This document shows positions 63,138 through 64,000 of a DNA stretch of 64,000 nucleotides, piece by piece (positions within the stretch are counted from its first letter, which is position 1; every line of letters starts with the position of its first letter). The stretch is taken from assembly GCA_963978895.1 (NCBI GenBank), contig OZ022239.1, forward strand, positions 16,880,470-16,944,469, given 5' to 3'. Below the pieces are notes generated by a model. That model ran no database searches. It was not told the origin of the DNA and saw nothing but the letters and a program-made list of their open reading frames with translations. The DNA comes from Erpobdella octoculata (lineage: Eukaryota; Annelida; Clitellata; Hirudinida; Erpobdellidae). The translations under genes and the position numbers were made by a program.

Positions 63138-64000
63138 GAAGGTGACGACGTGGACACTTATCTGCTCCGTTTTGAGGCATTGGCCACGGCAAATGATCAC
63201 CCAAAAAAGGGTTGGGGAATGCTTCTGGGTTCTCTGCTGAGTGCGAAGACATTGGAAGTGTTTGGCCAAATCAGCGATAGTCAGATGCAGGATTACGGGT
63301 CGGTAAAAGAGGCACTCCTTCGTCGTTTTGGGAAGTCGGCAGAAGACTACCGCATAAAGTTTCGAGAGTCAAAGCTTGAACCACAAGAGACTTGGGAACA
63401 GTATCTAGTGCGACTAGATAGTTACCTCAGGCGCTGGGTGGATCTCGCGGGTACAAAAAACTTATTGTTTTTGTTTTTAAAAGAGCAGTTCTTTGGAAAG
63501 TGTCCGTCGGGAATAGCTGAATATTTGTTGGAGAAAGAAAGCGGTGACGTCAATAACTTAAGTCGCTGGGTCAACAAGTACAATCAAGCTCACCCAGTCA
63601 AAAGCTTGGCAAAAGTCGAAAACATAAGCAGGATTAGCGGAAATCGTAGTCAACCAGACATTGACTCGGGAATGGTTGGACCTAGCTGTTACAATTGTCA
63701 TCAAGTTGGACATTTGGCGAGGGACTGCAGTCAAGGCACTCAAACAACTCCAGTCATGTGCCAAGCGCGTAGAGAGGCCACCATGACATCACCATGCAAA
63801 GATTCTGGAGTAGTGAATGCATGCGCGGTCATGGTGATGGAAGGAGGAAAGTTTAAATTTACCAGAGGTTTTGTGAACAAGAAACCAGTAAAAGTTTTGA
63901 GGGACACTGGCTGTACGGCCATAATGGTAAAGAAATCACTAGTACACCCGCGTCAGATGACCGGAATAACAAGACCATGTGTTTTGATCGACGGCACAGT
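63138..64000 (+). CDS. Gypsy Gag capsid, zinc knuckle and protease start, runs off the window
   Basis: One frame is open from about 63138 to the window end (287 codons) with no stop. It begins [20 protein letters not shown], the capsid (retrotransposon gag/SCAN-like) domain, with [20 protein letters not shown] and [24 protein letters not shown] zinc knuckle [14 protein letters not shown] lies at about 63688-63729, and an aspartic protease motif [15 protein letters not shown] near 63895. Gag packages RNA and the protease matures the particle. It completes the Gag begun at 60309; the intervening block is in the opposite orientation. Apart from that it is better preserved than any other retroelement here. 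Confidence 0.88.

Overview
This window is AT-rich animal DNA, probably from an invertebrate. Genes are split by many short GT-AG introns, and most of the remainder is decayed transposon DNA and very long microsatellites. The family content (myotubularin-related 9, an ODF3/SHIPPO sperm-tail protein, C-type lectin domains, CR1/Jockey-like LINEs, many hAT elements) fits an invertebrate, and a cnidarian is possible. I cannot fix the species from sequence alone.

Layout. 0-8.4 kb: a 21-bp satellite, a GT-rich minisatellite and a 2-kb element with ~270-bp inverted arms; no recognisable gene. 8.4-13.5 kb: a nearly complete minus-strand LINE lying just downstream of a minus-strand tandem C-type lectin gene whose second lectin domain is cut short. 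14.5-19.3 kb: two hAT transposons with 8-bp target duplications, the second inside an intron of a plus-strand ODF3-like gene. 19.5-22.4 kb: Helitron-like repeats, (TA)n and a gypsy 3' fragment. 22.4-26.3 kb: a second, better preserved two-ORF LINE (minus). 26.5-31.6 kb: (TA)n, a repeat carrying a hammerhead-like motif, a hAT, a 640-bp (CTGA)n, (TATC)n, a Helitron-like end and an 18-bp minisatellite. 32.4-41.1 kb: a complete 13-exon MTMR9-like gene (561 codons), with two large repeats in its introns. 41.2-42.4 kb: a three-exon gene for a single-pass membrane protein, tail-to-tail with MTMR9. 43.4-49.5 kb: nested hAT and LINE debris, (TA)n and a Helitron-like element with a ~158-bp internal tandem repeat. 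50.0-58.3 kb: a large multi-exon gene of an uncharacterised type, ending in a PIN/FEN1-like region and a tesmin-like cysteine motif, bracketed by ~1-kb direct repeats. 59.4-64 kb: a second hammerhead-like repeat, (TA)n and rearranged gypsy pieces on both strands (Gag, protease, integrase).

Ordinary host genes are MTMR9 (lipid phosphatase adaptor), the ODF3-like gene, the lectin gene and the membrane-protein gene. They share no pathway I can see. The PIN/CXC gene at 51-56 kb is the best candidate for an undescribed system. It looks like a mobile or multicopy gene and its reading frame is broken at several places, some of which are single-base shortfalls in homopolymer runs. Such runs break other coding regions here too, so some damage may be assembly error.
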